NCBI GenBank assembly: GCA_964439435.1
Contig: CAYTOF010000037.1
Coordinates: 1 to 20,363 of the forward strand
DNA length: 20,363 nucleotides
Reading direction: 5' to 3'
Origin: CAYTOF01 sp964439435
Lineage (GTDB): Bacteria > Bacillota > Clostridia > Oscillospirales > QAMX01
This document shows, piece by piece, positions 1-6,339 of this stretch. Position numbers and translations under genes: made by a program. Under the pieces are notes generated by a model. That model saw only the letters and a program-made list of their open reading frames with translations, was not told the origin of the DNA and searched no databases. The stretch's first letter is position 1, and every line of letters starts with the position of its first letter.

Positions 1-39
1 AAAATTTGCAACCACTTCTTTAAATGCTGCAAGCTCCAT
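1..39 (-). CDS. N-terminal fragment of an unidentified protein (13 codons)
   Basis: The minus strand opens an ATG at 39 and reads MELAAFKEVVANF before the window ends, with no stop. An AGGAGG ribosome binding site lies about 9 nt upstream (49-54), and a good sigma-A type promoter lies at 102-129, so this is probably a real gene start. Thirteen residues are too few to name a family. It could belong to the same accessory metabolic group as the Gfo/Idh genes to its right, but it has its own promoter, and a terminator closes the operon before it. Confidence 0.6.
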   Translation of the reverse strand, partial: MELAAFKEVVANF

Positions 40-101
40 TATAAAAAGCCTCCTGCTTTGGCTGATGTCATGCTTCTAAAAGTGAAAGAACATTACATAA
101 T

Positions 102-129
102 ATAATATCACAAAGAGCGCAAATGTCAA
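102..129 (-). promoter_or_regulatory. Sigma-A type promoter of the left-edge gene
   Basis: Read on the minus strand, TTGACA (129-124) is followed after 16 nt by TATTAT (107-102). The -35 box is a perfect consensus and the -10 differs at one base. It points to the gene starting at 39. The promoter sits between two copies of an 8-bp inverted repeat, TGATGTCA at 63-70 and TGACATCA at 136-143, which could be operator half-sites. Confidence 0.6.
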
Positions 130-394
130 CTTAAAATGACATCAAACGAAGCCATGCAAAAAGTGATGATGCAGAAAATCGGATTTCAATTCACATATAT
201 ATCAAAAACAATGAATAAAATCACAATAAACGAAAAAGATGCAAAAAATTAAGAAATAGAATTGTTAAATACAGACGCATTAAAAAAGAGCCTTTTAGAG
301 TTAATGCAATAAATATGGTTTTAGAATAAAGAAAATCAGGAAAGTATATCTAGCAGAAATTACGATGTATTTATTTAAAATGTTTCCAAAATTT
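130..394. other. AT-rich intergenic stretch without a recognised gene
   Basis: Between the left-edge promoter and the terminator at 395 I see no convincing gene, RNA or repeat. A plus-strand frame from 136 to 252 is open for 38 codons but has no ribosome binding site. Its continuation to about 380 is broken by several stops, so it is not called as a gene. Confidence 0.5.
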
Positions 395-429
395 GAGCCG
401 ACATCATCCAAGATTGGTGATGCCGGCTC
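395..429 (-). terminator. Rho-independent terminator of the Gfo/Idh operon
   Basis: Read on the minus strand, GAGCCGGCATCA pairs with TGATGTCGGCTC through one G-T wobble, enclosing a short loop, and is followed by AAATTTTGG. It lies 29 bp beyond the stop of the minus-strand gene ending at 458. The run of T is short, so termination may be partial. Confidence 0.65.
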
Positions 430-457
430 GTAAAAACATAATGAACAATGCAGTTTG

Positions 458-1456
458 TTACTTAAGCTCAGAAAAATACACAGGCCTATCTTCGTGATAT
501 GAACGATATGCAGCGTCCATTAATTCGGTCAGCGCAACCGCATCTTCTATACCGAAGTAGATGGGTTCATTTCGCAATATTGATCCGACTATTTGATTTA
601 CTGCTGAAGGAATGGCATTGCGGGAGAGCTTTGGACTTACCCACCCTTCTGCATATTCAGAGATAACATCGCCTTTGAAATAGCATTTGCCATCCGGTCC
701 TCCCGCAATAAAGGTGCCTTCGGATCCGGATAATTCCAAAGAGAACGGGGACGAGTTTGTAACAAAGCCAGTTTCAGACACAGCGATAGCCTTGTTTTCA
801 AATTCAATCACAGAAACACAGTTATCGTCGATGGGAGTATCATATAGCTTGTTAAACGTTGAATTGATTTTATATGGTTTGCCCAATAGATACGAGCATA
901 AATACATTGGATGTGCACCCAAATCCATCATTGCTCCACCTCCGCAGGATACGGGGTCCTTGAAATGCTCAGGTAGCCAACCTCCTGAAATACCGCTGTG
1001 AGCATTGCGAACGCGAAGATAATTAACTTTTCCTAAAGCAGCATCCGCTATGAGTTTTTTGCAAAATTCAATATATGGATTTGTTCGCATGGGTAATGAA
1101 ATAACAAATTTGACTCCTGATTTTTCGATGGCACTTTTCACTTCAAGAGCTTCATCTACTGTTGCAGTTAAAACTTTTTCTGTGAAAATGTGCTTTCCGG
1201 CTTCCGTAGCTTTGATAAACATTTCTTTGTGCATGTTAGTTGGAGCTGTACAACAAATTAGATCCACATCATCTCTTTCCAATAGTTTGTCATAATCAGG
1301 CTCGAAATCACAACCAAGCTCCTCAGCCCATTTCAGTCCACGCTCGGGAAGCTCGTCCCAAATGACAGTCACTTTGCATTCAGGATGTGATGAAAACTCT
1401 TTGCCATATCCGCTAGCATGCGGATGCCATTTGCTTAAAAGAGCAACTTTAACCAT
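458..1456 (-). CDS. Gfo/Idh/MocA-family oxidoreductase, diverged nucleotide-binding loop
   Basis: This 332-residue protein has the size and layout of the Gfo/Idh/MocA family: an N-terminal Rossmann domain (about 1-120) and a C-terminal mixed alpha/beta substrate domain. Such enzymes oxidise or reduce sugars, polyols or glycosides with NAD(P) in the cytoplasm. The usual GxGGxA turn is missing; the segment reads LLSKWHPHASGY (residues 6-17). The usual EKP motif is EKV (93-95), keeping the catalytic-type Lys94. The second motif, GGGAMMDLGAH (172-182), is intact with His182. The ATG is preceded by GGAGG at good spacing, 12 bp after the upstream gene's stop, so it is the last gene of a three-gene operon. 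The substrate is unknown. The odd loop could mean altered cofactor binding. Confidence 0.88.
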   Translation of the reverse strand: MVKVALLSKWHPHASGYGKEFSSHPECKVTVIWDELPERGLKWAEELGCDFEPDYDKLLERDDVDLICCTAPTNMHKEMFIKATEAGKHIFTEKVLTATVDEALEVKSAIEKSGVKFVISLPMRTNPYIEFCKKLIADAALGKVNYLRVRNAHSGISGGWLPEHFKDPVSCGGGAMMDLGAHPMYLCSYLLGKPYKINSTFNKLYDTPIDDNCVSVIEFENKAIAVSETGFVTNSSPFSLELSGSEGTFIAGGPDGKCYFKGDVISEYAEGWVSPKLSRNAIPSAVNQIVGSILRNEPIYFGIEDAVALTELMDAAYRSYHEDRPVYFSELK

Positions 1457-1468
1457 TTTGTCCTCCTA

Positions 1469-2563
1469 TTATACTTGGGGTATGACAACTTCAACCTCGC
1501 GCCCGAGGAGAGAAGATTCAATTATACCACTGATGATGGCTTGATTGTAAATGATTTGTGTAGTCGGAATGGGTGCTGGTCCATTGGTTTCGACTGCTTC
1601 GACAAATGCTTTAACTTTTTCATAAAACAAATCGACTTTGTGGGTAATATAAGGAATTGGTGTTTCGGTGGGAATACCAAATTTGTCATGGTAAATAGTA
1701 ATGGGGCCAACAGTTCCATCCCATGCACCGCCCCAATTGGAACCAAGGCCAGCAGGCATAATTTTTAAGCCGGCTTTGTCTCCGAGAAAGAAGGTAGCGC
1801 CGGTTGTATCCATATGCATAGCCCAGGACATGCGGAAATCGAGCGTAATGCCACCTTCAAGCCTTATCAAAGCAACCGAAAAGTCATCCACCTCAAATTG
1901 GTCATGAAATTTAGGATTAATCTCTGGGCTCTTTCCGAGACGATCAAAGGCTGAGGCCGAAACTGTTAATGGCTTTGGATAACCAAGGGAGTTTAACGGC
2001 ATATCAAGACCATAGCATCCAATATCGGCCAAAGCACCAACACCGGCGGTATCCTTGCTGATAAATGTTCCCCCGGGCATGCCACGGCGGCGACCGCCGC
2101 CTGTCTGTACGTAGTAAATATCACCGAGCTCTCCTGATTGTACTATTTCCTTTATTTTGAGAGAGTTCGGATCATATCGTGGTTGAAAACCAACCGAAAC
2201 GAACTTGCCTGACTTTTTCTCAGCTTTTAAAATCTCTGCTGCTTGCTCCATTGTAACACACATTGGCTTTTCTAGAAGGACAGGCAAACCACGTTCAAGA
2301 GCAGCAACCGTACATTCTGCGTGTGTTTGATTGTAAGTGCAAACACTTACGGCATCTAGCTCAACAGCGTTCAACATGTCCTCTGCACTTTCGAAAGCCT
2401 TTGCATCAGGGCATTCCAAAGCATCAAAAAACGCACGTGCTTTTCCTGGTACTATATCTGCCCCTGCTACCAATTCGACATTGTCAAGACGAAGATAGCA
2501 TCTGGCATGAGCATTTGCAATACCACCTGTTCCTATGATTCCAACTCTTAGCTTCCGACTCAT
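1469..2563 (-). CDS. Gfo/Idh/MocA-family oxidoreductase with DIGCY motif
   Basis: A 364-residue NAD(P)-dependent oxidoreductase. The Rossmann loop reads GIIGTGGIA (residues 8-16) and the EKP motif is intact (98-100). The C-terminal domain motif reads GALADIGCYGLD, so the position usually held by histidine in D-x-G-x-H is Tyr184. A tyrosine there is known in relatives such as glucose-fructose oxidoreductase and dimeric dihydrodiol dehydrogenase, so the enzyme is probably active with Tyr as the acid/base. The start at 2563 is chosen because GGAGGG (2568-2573) lies 4 nt before it; an in-frame ATG at 2575, directly after the upstream stop, has only a weak site. It is the middle gene of an operon with the small protein upstream and a second family member downstream. 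The substrate is not evident. Confidence 0.9.
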   Translation of the reverse strand: MSRKLRVGIIGTGGIANAHARCYLRLDNVELVAGADIVPGKARAFFDALECPDAKAFESAEDMLNAVELDAVSVCTYNQTHAECTVAALERGLPVLLEKPMCVTMEQAAEILKAEKKSGKFVSVGFQPRYDPNSLKIKEIVQSGELGDIYYVQTGGGRRRGMPGGTFISKDTAGVGALADIGCYGLDMPLNSLGYPKPLTVSASAFDRLGKSPEINPKFHDQFEVDDFSVALIRLEGGITLDFRMSWAMHMDTTGATFFLGDKAGLKIMPAGLGSNWGGAWDGTVGPITIYHDKFGIPTETPIPYITHKVDLFYEKVKAFVEAVETNGPAPIPTTQIIYNQAIISGIIESSLLGREVEVVIPQV

Positions 2564-2567
2564 ATTT

Positions 2568-2573
2568 CCCTCC
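2568..2573 (-). promoter_or_regulatory. Ribosome binding site deciding the 2563 start
   Basis: GGAGGG sits 4 nt before the ATG at 2563. Part of it is read as codons if translation began at the ATG at 2575, which makes the 2563 start the more likely one. Confidence 0.65.
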
Positions 2574-2575
2574 AT

Positions 2576-2905
2576 TTATTTCCTATAATAGGAATAATAA
2601 GCAATAACAGTAACGTTGCGGCAGGTATCAGCACATTTATAAGTAAAAGTGACACCATTTTTAGACATAAGTTCGCCTAAAACTATTTCTTCTGCCGGTT
2701 TGTTGAATATAACTTTTCCTTCGCAGCTTATTATGATGCGCGAATCAGCAAAATTAAGGAACCCTGACTTACCAATGACACGTTCGCCTTCAGAATTTCG
2801 CAAACAGACGTAACTAACAGGTTTTCCACATAGTGCATTTAGTCTGGAAGATTCATCCTGTGCTTTTTTTTCTCTATGTCTTCTGCGAAAAGACCAAAAT
2901 GACAC
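2576..2905 (-). CDS. Small conserved-looking protein of unknown function, first gene of the Gfo/Idh operon
   Basis: I do not recognise this 109-residue protein. It begins MSFWSFRRRH, has a strongly basic N-terminus (RRRHREKK) and then a region that looks beta-rich, with segments such as SRIIISCEGKVIF and GVTFTYKCAD. No signal peptide or membrane segment is visible. It has four cysteines but no CxxC pair. The start is GTG at 2905, preceded by AGGGGGTG (2911-2918). A longer in-frame TTG start at 2956 is unlikely because a well-formed promoter (-35 at 2951-2956, -10 at 2928-2933) lies inside that extension. It is the promoter-proximal gene of a three-gene operon with two Gfo/Idh/MocA oxidoreductases. 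The stop is immediately followed by the alternative ATG of the next gene, so translation is probably coupled. Confidence 0.7.
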   Translation of the reverse strand: MSFWSFRRRHREKKAQDESSRLNALCGKPVSYVCLRNSEGERVIGKSGFLNFADSRIIISCEGKVIFNKPAEEIVLGELMSKNGVTFTYKCADTCRNVTVIAYYSYYRK

Positions 2906-2910
2906 ATATT

Positions 2911-2918
2911 CACCCCCT
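2911..2918 (-). promoter_or_regulatory. Ribosome binding site supporting the GTG start at 2905
   Basis: AGGGGGTG on the minus strand ends 5 nt before the GTG codon. With the promoter just upstream, it supports a leader of only about 15-20 nt and the short form of the protein. Confidence 0.6.
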
Positions 2919-2927
2919 GCTGGTTGT

Positions 2928-2956
2928 ATTGTATCAAAGTGGATTAAGTTTTTCAA
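2928..2956 (-). promoter_or_regulatory. Sigma-A type promoter of the three-gene Gfo/Idh operon
   Basis: On the minus strand, TTGAAA (2956-2951) and TACAAT (2933-2928) are separated by exactly 17 nt. The expected transcription start near 2921 lies just before the GTG start codon at 2905. No other strong promoter was seen before the two oxidoreductase genes, which follow within 12 bp or less, so it probably drives all three. Confidence 0.65.
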
Positions 2957-3059
2957 GCGCTAATTTATAAACGTGCATGATGATTCATAAATAAAACTGT
3001 CCGCCATGTATTCCATTCAAATTGATATGAACAATGTGAATCAAACCGGAATATATACT

Positions 3060-3087
3060 TTGATTTACTCTCAGTTGATGGTATAAT
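3060..3087 (+). promoter_or_regulatory. Candidate sigma-A promoter of the membrane protein gene
   Basis: TTGATT (3060-3065) and a perfect TATAAT (3082-3087) are spaced by 16 nt. It would give an untranslated leader of about 150 nt before the TTG start at 3244, longer than usual here, and containing a hairpin. Confidence 0.5.
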
Positions 3088-3121
3088 AAACAAAAATTGT
3101 TATTGAAAAGAGGATTGTGGA

Positions 3122-3145
3122 ATTGTTTTGACTAATCAAAACAAT
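3122..3145 (+). repeat. Perfect 10-bp inverted repeat in the leader of the membrane protein gene
   Basis: ATTGTTTTGA (3122-3131) and TCAAAACAAT (3136-3145) are exact reverse complements around a 4-nt CTAA loop. No run of T follows, so it is not a classical terminator. It lies 35 nt after the candidate -10 box and may be an RNA hairpin in the leader or an operator. Confidence 0.6.
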
Positions 3146-3243
3146 AATACTAAATACTAAGCACAAAAATAGAAACAAATCTATTTAATGGCTTACAAAT
3201 ACACATAAAATAAGAGTTTTGTTATACGAAGGAGCGGAGTAGT

Positions 3244-3729
3244 TTGAAAAAAGAAAAAACAAAAGGACTTATAATTCTGTTCGCTGTGTTTATCTTGTTG
3301 TTGCTGGTGAAATTGTTATCTTTGATAATGATAATATCCGGTACCATCGAATATGTTTTAAGGACAACAGAGAGTTCTTCTATTCAATCACAGACTATTA
3401 TAATGCTGATGCTTGATTTTGTAGCAGTCTTATTATTGTTATTGATAAACAAAAAAACCAAAACGTTCAGCAAAGCAACTTCGATTGTTTTGCTCTGCTC
3501 TCCCATTCTTTTACTCGCTGTTATGGTTTTAAGTGTGGTTGCCGTGGCTCATGTCGATACGCCTCAGGCAGTGGTAATCGATATCGCCAGTTGGATATTG
3601 ATGTATGGATATCTTTTTGCAAATGATATTATGATTGCGCTTGACTTGAAAAATCTTGGCAAAAACCAAGAAAATAAATCAAAACACGAACCGACGTTAC
3701 ATGAACGCATAAAAAAAGCAAAAAAATAA
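3244..3729 (+). CDS. Four-helix integral membrane protein of unknown function
   Basis: I do not recognise this 161-residue protein. Hydrophobic stretches at about residues 8-33, 52-68, 78-102 and 108-130 predict four membrane helices. The ends are basic: MKKEKTKG at the start and a lysine-rich tail, HERIKKAKK, at the end, which suggests both ends are cytoplasmic. It opens with a TTG codon after GGAGCGGAG. It stands alone, convergent with the oxidoreductase at 3995 and divergent from the Gfo/Idh operon. No catalytic motif, transport signature or signal peptidase site is visible, so no function is proposed. Confidence 0.75.
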   Translation: MKKEKTKGLIILFAVFILLLLVKLLSLIMIISGTIEYVLRTTESSSIQSQTIIMLMLDFVAVLLLLLINKKTKTFSKATSIVLLCSPILLLAVMVLSVVAVAHVDTPQAVVIDIASWILMYGYLFANDIMIALDLKNLGKNQENKSKHEPTLHERIKKAKK

Positions 3730-3875
3730 GTTTAGTGGGTAGCTCCGGGCTATCAACAGCTTGAACGATACACATGTCTGTGACCTCAAGCGAACCAAGC
3801 TATTAAAACAAGACAAAACAATAAAATATGTGGTGATTGAAAAATCAAATGTTTAATATTTATAGAGAAGAAATC

Positions 3876-3928
3876 ATTACCCCGGAGCATACCACATCAA
3901 ATTTGATGTTTACGATATTACCCCGGGG
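3876..3928. repeat. 16-bp palindrome between two ATTACCCCGG direct repeats
   Basis: ACATCAAATTTGATGT (3894-3909) is a perfect palindrome. ATTACCCCGG occurs at 3876-3885 and again at 3917-3926, 41 bp apart, one copy on each side. The second copy extends to CCCCGGGG (3921-3928), so CCCCGG at 3880-3885 can also pair with CCGGGG at 3923-3928. It lies between two convergent genes and lacks a run of T. It could be an atypical shared transcript end or a protein binding site. Confidence 0.6.
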
Positions 3929-3994
3929 CGATTAAATCAAATATAGTTTGTTTCAATGAGCCAAAAGCAAAAAAATCATAAATAACAATGTGAT

Positions 3995-5080
3995 TTATTC
4001 TTCGTTGAAATAAATTGTTTTACCGGTTTCTGCTGAAGTATAAATAGCTTCTATAATGCGTGAGACGACTGCACCTTGTTCTCCTGTCGAAAGGGGAGTG
4101 TCGTCATTGACAACTGCATGAATCCACTGTTTCATATCATATGCGCACTCATCTAGGTCTTCACCCTTAAACAAATCTCTTGTGTATCTGTTTGTGGATA
4201 AATCTTGTGTATATAGCGATCCGTTTAGCTCACCGTTTACACGAACCTTGCCATCTACCAAAGTCAATCCTGCCTTATCTCCCACTATAATAGGTTCATA
4301 TCCTCCATGCTCTATATTAATTGCCCAAGAAGCTTCTATAAACATGGAGCAGCCATTGCGGAAGCGAATAAAGCCCATGGCTGAATCTTCAACTTGGTAT
4401 TCATCTTCGGTGAACAATCTGCCGTTATTTGATTCAGCACATTTCGCTCCAAGTTTTCTGTAAGATACGCCCGTTACACTGACAACATCATAGTTATTCA
4501 TAATAAACATGGCAGCATCAATGGAGTGGGTTCCGATATCGATCATCGGACCGCCACCTTGCTTTTCGTAGTCAAGGAAAACGCCCCAAGTAGGAATACC
4601 GCGACGGCGTAGGTTTTTAGCTTTGACATAGTAGACTTCGCCCAAAGTTCCTTGGGCAACAAGGTTTCGTGCAAGCTGAAAAACCGGTAAAGAACGCAAT
4701 TGATAACCAACAGCCAGCTTCTTGCCTGCTTCTTTAGCAGCATTAACCATTTTAAGTGCATCTTCATAATCTTTGGCCATCGGCTTTTCGGTGTAAACAT
4801 GCTTGTCTGCTTTAAATGCAGCAAGGGTTATCTCGCAGTGGCTGACATTGGGCGTGCAGACATGCACAACCTCGATTTCCTCCATAGCCAAAAGCTCGTG
4901 ATAGTTCTCAAATACCTTAGCGCCGGGCACTCCGAACTTTTCCGCAGCGGATGTGGCACGGTCGAGGATGATGTCGCAAAAAGCTACCATTTCTACGCCT
5001 TCGACCTTTTTCAAACCCGGCATATGCTTGCCAGTGGCTATGCCTCCGCAACCAATAATCCCTACTTTGACCTTCCTCAT
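3995..5080 (-). CDS. Gfo/Idh/MocA-family oxidoreductase, canonical motifs
   Basis: A 361-residue NAD(P)-dependent oxidoreductase with all family motifs: Rossmann loop GIIGCGGIA (residues 7-15), EKP (98-100) and GGGPMIDIGTHSID (175-188) with catalytic-type His185. The reaction is probably oxidation or reduction of a sugar, polyol or glycoside hydroxyl in the cytoplasm; the substrate cannot be read off. The start is the ATG at 5080, 5 nt after GGAGGT (5086-5091). A longer in-frame TTG at 5095 would place that site inside the gene. It has its own promoter (5119-5147) and no operon partner, and is divergent from the PAP2 gene. Its motifs resemble the 1469-2563 enzyme more than the 458-1456 one, but with His rather than Tyr. 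Confidence 0.92.
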   Translation of the reverse strand: MRKVKVGIIGCGGIATGKHMPGLKKVEGVEMVAFCDIILDRATSAAEKFGVPGAKVFENYHELLAMEEIEVVHVCTPNVSHCEITLAAFKADKHVYTEKPMAKDYEDALKMVNAAKEAGKKLAVGYQLRSLPVFQLARNLVAQGTLGEVYYVKAKNLRRRGIPTWGVFLDYEKQGGGPMIDIGTHSIDAAMFIMNNYDVVSVTGVSYRKLGAKCAESNNGRLFTEDEYQVEDSAMGFIRFRNGCSMFIEASWAINIEHGGYEPIIVGDKAGLTLVDGKVRVNGELNGSLYTQDLSTNRYTRDLFKGEDLDECAYDMKQWIHAVVNDDTPLSTGEQGAVVSRIIEAIYTSAETGKTIYFNEE

Positions 5081-5085
5081 AAAAT

Positions 5086-5091
5086 ACCTCC
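5086..5091 (-). promoter_or_regulatory. Ribosome binding site deciding the 5080 start
   Basis: GGAGGT on the minus strand lies 5 nt before the ATG at 5080 and would be inside the coding region if the in-frame TTG at 5095 were used. Confidence 0.65.
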
Positions 5092-5118
5092 ACAAATATC
5101 AATATGTGTTGCTACTTT

Positions 5119-5147
5119 AGTATAACACAGCAGATATTTGTTTTCAA
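5119..5147 (-). promoter_or_regulatory. Sigma-A type promoter of the 3995-5080 oxidoreductase
   Basis: On the minus strand, TTGAAA (5147-5142) and TATACT (5124-5119) are separated by 17 nt, ending 38 nt before the ATG at 5080. Spacing and both boxes are close to consensus. Confidence 0.65.
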
Positions 5148-5265
5148 TAATATGTTTGCGATTATACAAATATGATAGAAAATTGATATAAAAGAGTTTG
5201 CTTTTGAGAAGAACGTTTTATCAGGAGGCATATTAAGCAAAAAAACAATCACATTGGGGGAAATT

Positions 5266-6180
5266 ATGGAAATACTTCAATTTTTTGAAGGAATAAGATG
5301 TCCTGTGCTCGATACATTGTTTTTATTAATTACTCAAATTGGTGAGGACATAGTGTTTACTGTTGTCATCCTAGGAACTTTATGGTGCGTCAATAAAAGA
5401 GTGGGGTTTTGGATGTTTTTTTCATGGGGCTTGGGAACAGGAGTAAATCAACTGTTTAAAGCAATCATGAAAGTCCCCAGACCATGGATCCGATATGAGG
5501 CATTAAATGCGGTTGAAAGTGCAAAACCAGCAGCTACCGGCTATTCGTTTCCGAGTGGACATACTCAATCTGCCTTTGGGCTTTTTGCAACTATCTCCAT
5601 ATTTATAAAAAAATCCTGGGGATATATGATTGCAGCTTTACTTATATTCCTAACAGGCATCTCGCGACTTTATCTGGGTGTTCATACCTTACAAGATGTA
5701 TTGGGGGCCATTGTCATTGGAGTCGTTGTCGTTTTACTATTATCTTGGTATATTAGGTTGGAAGAAAAGCATCCTTGGATAACATGGATAGCCTGTGGGA
5801 TGCTGGCTGGCGTTTCCTTAATCCTTCTTTTCTATGCTCAGTCAGATTCGCTTGAAGAGAATATGGTAAGCGCTGCGTCGAACGCATGGAAGCTGATTGG
5901 AGCATCTTTTGGCATTACGCTTTCATGGCAAGTAGATAGAAAGTTTATAAACTTTGAGACAGATGCTGTGTGGTATATGCAAATTGCGAAGTTGACGGTT
6001 GGTTTAACTATAGCACTCCTTATACAAGCAGGCCTTAAAATGCCTTTAGTAAGTTTGATTGGGCATTTTGGCATTGCTGACATGATAAGGTATCTTATTC
6101 TAACAGTATTTGCCGGCACATTATATCCTATGTTGTTCACACATCTAAAGAAACCACAAAATCGTCATAAGACAATATGA
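5266..6180 (+). CDS. PAP2-family membrane phosphatase
   Basis: This 304-residue multi-pass membrane protein carries the three signatures of the PAP2 (type 2 phosphatidic acid phosphatase) superfamily: K-x6-RP (Lys65 to Arg72-Pro73), PSGH (96-99) and SR-x5-H-x3-D (SRLYLGVHTLQD, 133-144). His99 and His140 are the expected catalytic pair, which act at the outer face of the membrane. Members remove phosphate from lipid phosphates or undecaprenyl pyrophosphate; the substrate here is not known. Several further helices follow the catalytic block, up to about residue 295, making it longer than minimal PAP2 proteins. The ATG at 5266 follows GGGGG by 5 nt and is preferred over an in-frame TTG at 5254. 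The gene is monocistronic and ends at the bidirectional terminator at 6282-6326. Confidence 0.93.
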   Translation: MEILQFFEGIRCPVLDTLFLLITQIGEDIVFTVVILGTLWCVNKRVGFWMFFSWGLGTGVNQLFKAIMKVPRPWIRYEALNAVESAKPAATGYSFPSGHTQSAFGLFATISIFIKKSWGYMIAALLIFLTGISRLYLGVHTLQDVLGAIVIGVVVVLLLSWYIRLEEKHPWITWIACGMLAGVSLILLFYAQSDSLEENMVSAASNAWKLIGASFGITLSWQVDRKFINFETDAVWYMQIAKLTVGLTIALLIQAGLKMPLVSLIGHFGIADMIRYLILTVFAGTLYPMLFTHLKKPQNRHKTI

Positions 6181-6281
6181 GCACACGAGCATTTTTAAAT
6201 CTTGAAATCAAACAGTTGAACATGCTCATATTTCAATAAAATATTACAAAGGGGTTAGATATTCTGTTTAGATGGCTAATG

Positions 6282-6326
6282 AAAAAAACATTAGGTGTCT
6301 AAATTAATTCGGACACCTAATGTTTT
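6282..6326. terminator. Bidirectional rho-independent terminator
   Basis: AAAACATTAGGTGTC (6285-6299) and GACACCTAATGTTTT (6312-6326) form a perfect 15-bp stem with a 12-nt loop. Runs of A on the left and T on the right give T tracts for both strands. It sits between the convergent PAP2 gene and the URO-D-like gene and can end both transcripts. Confidence 0.9.
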
Positions 6327-6339
6327 AATAAGTGTAAGC

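Larger units (their letters stand above)
2957..3243. other. Divergent intergenic region
   Basis: This stretch separates the minus-strand Gfo/Idh operon from the plus-strand membrane protein. It holds the plus-strand promoter and a leader hairpin, described separately. The rest is AT-rich with no gene, tRNA or recognised riboswitch. Confidence 0.5.

Noticed and set aside
136..252. A 38-codon plus-strand frame in the left intergenic stretch, with further protein-like reading in the same frame to about 380
   Set aside because: It has no ribosome binding site, lies just beside the minus-strand promoter, and the continuation has several stops. An open stretch this short is expected by chance across six frames.
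2906..2956. Longer form of the small protein starting from TTG at 2956
   Set aside because: The extension contains both boxes of a well-spaced promoter (2928-2956) and the TTG has no ribosome binding site, while GTG 2905 has AGGGGGTG.
3894..3909. Palindrome as an attachment site or replication origin
   Set aside because: No integrase, replication gene, DnaA boxes or mobile element border is present nearby, and there is no matching second site in the window.
5223..5252. AGGAGG at 5223-5228 ahead of the PAP2 gene, suggesting a leader peptide
   Set aside because: The codons at suitable distance are ATA or ATT rather than ATG, GTG or TTG, and the frame ends soon after. The PAP2 start at 5266 has its own GGGGG site.
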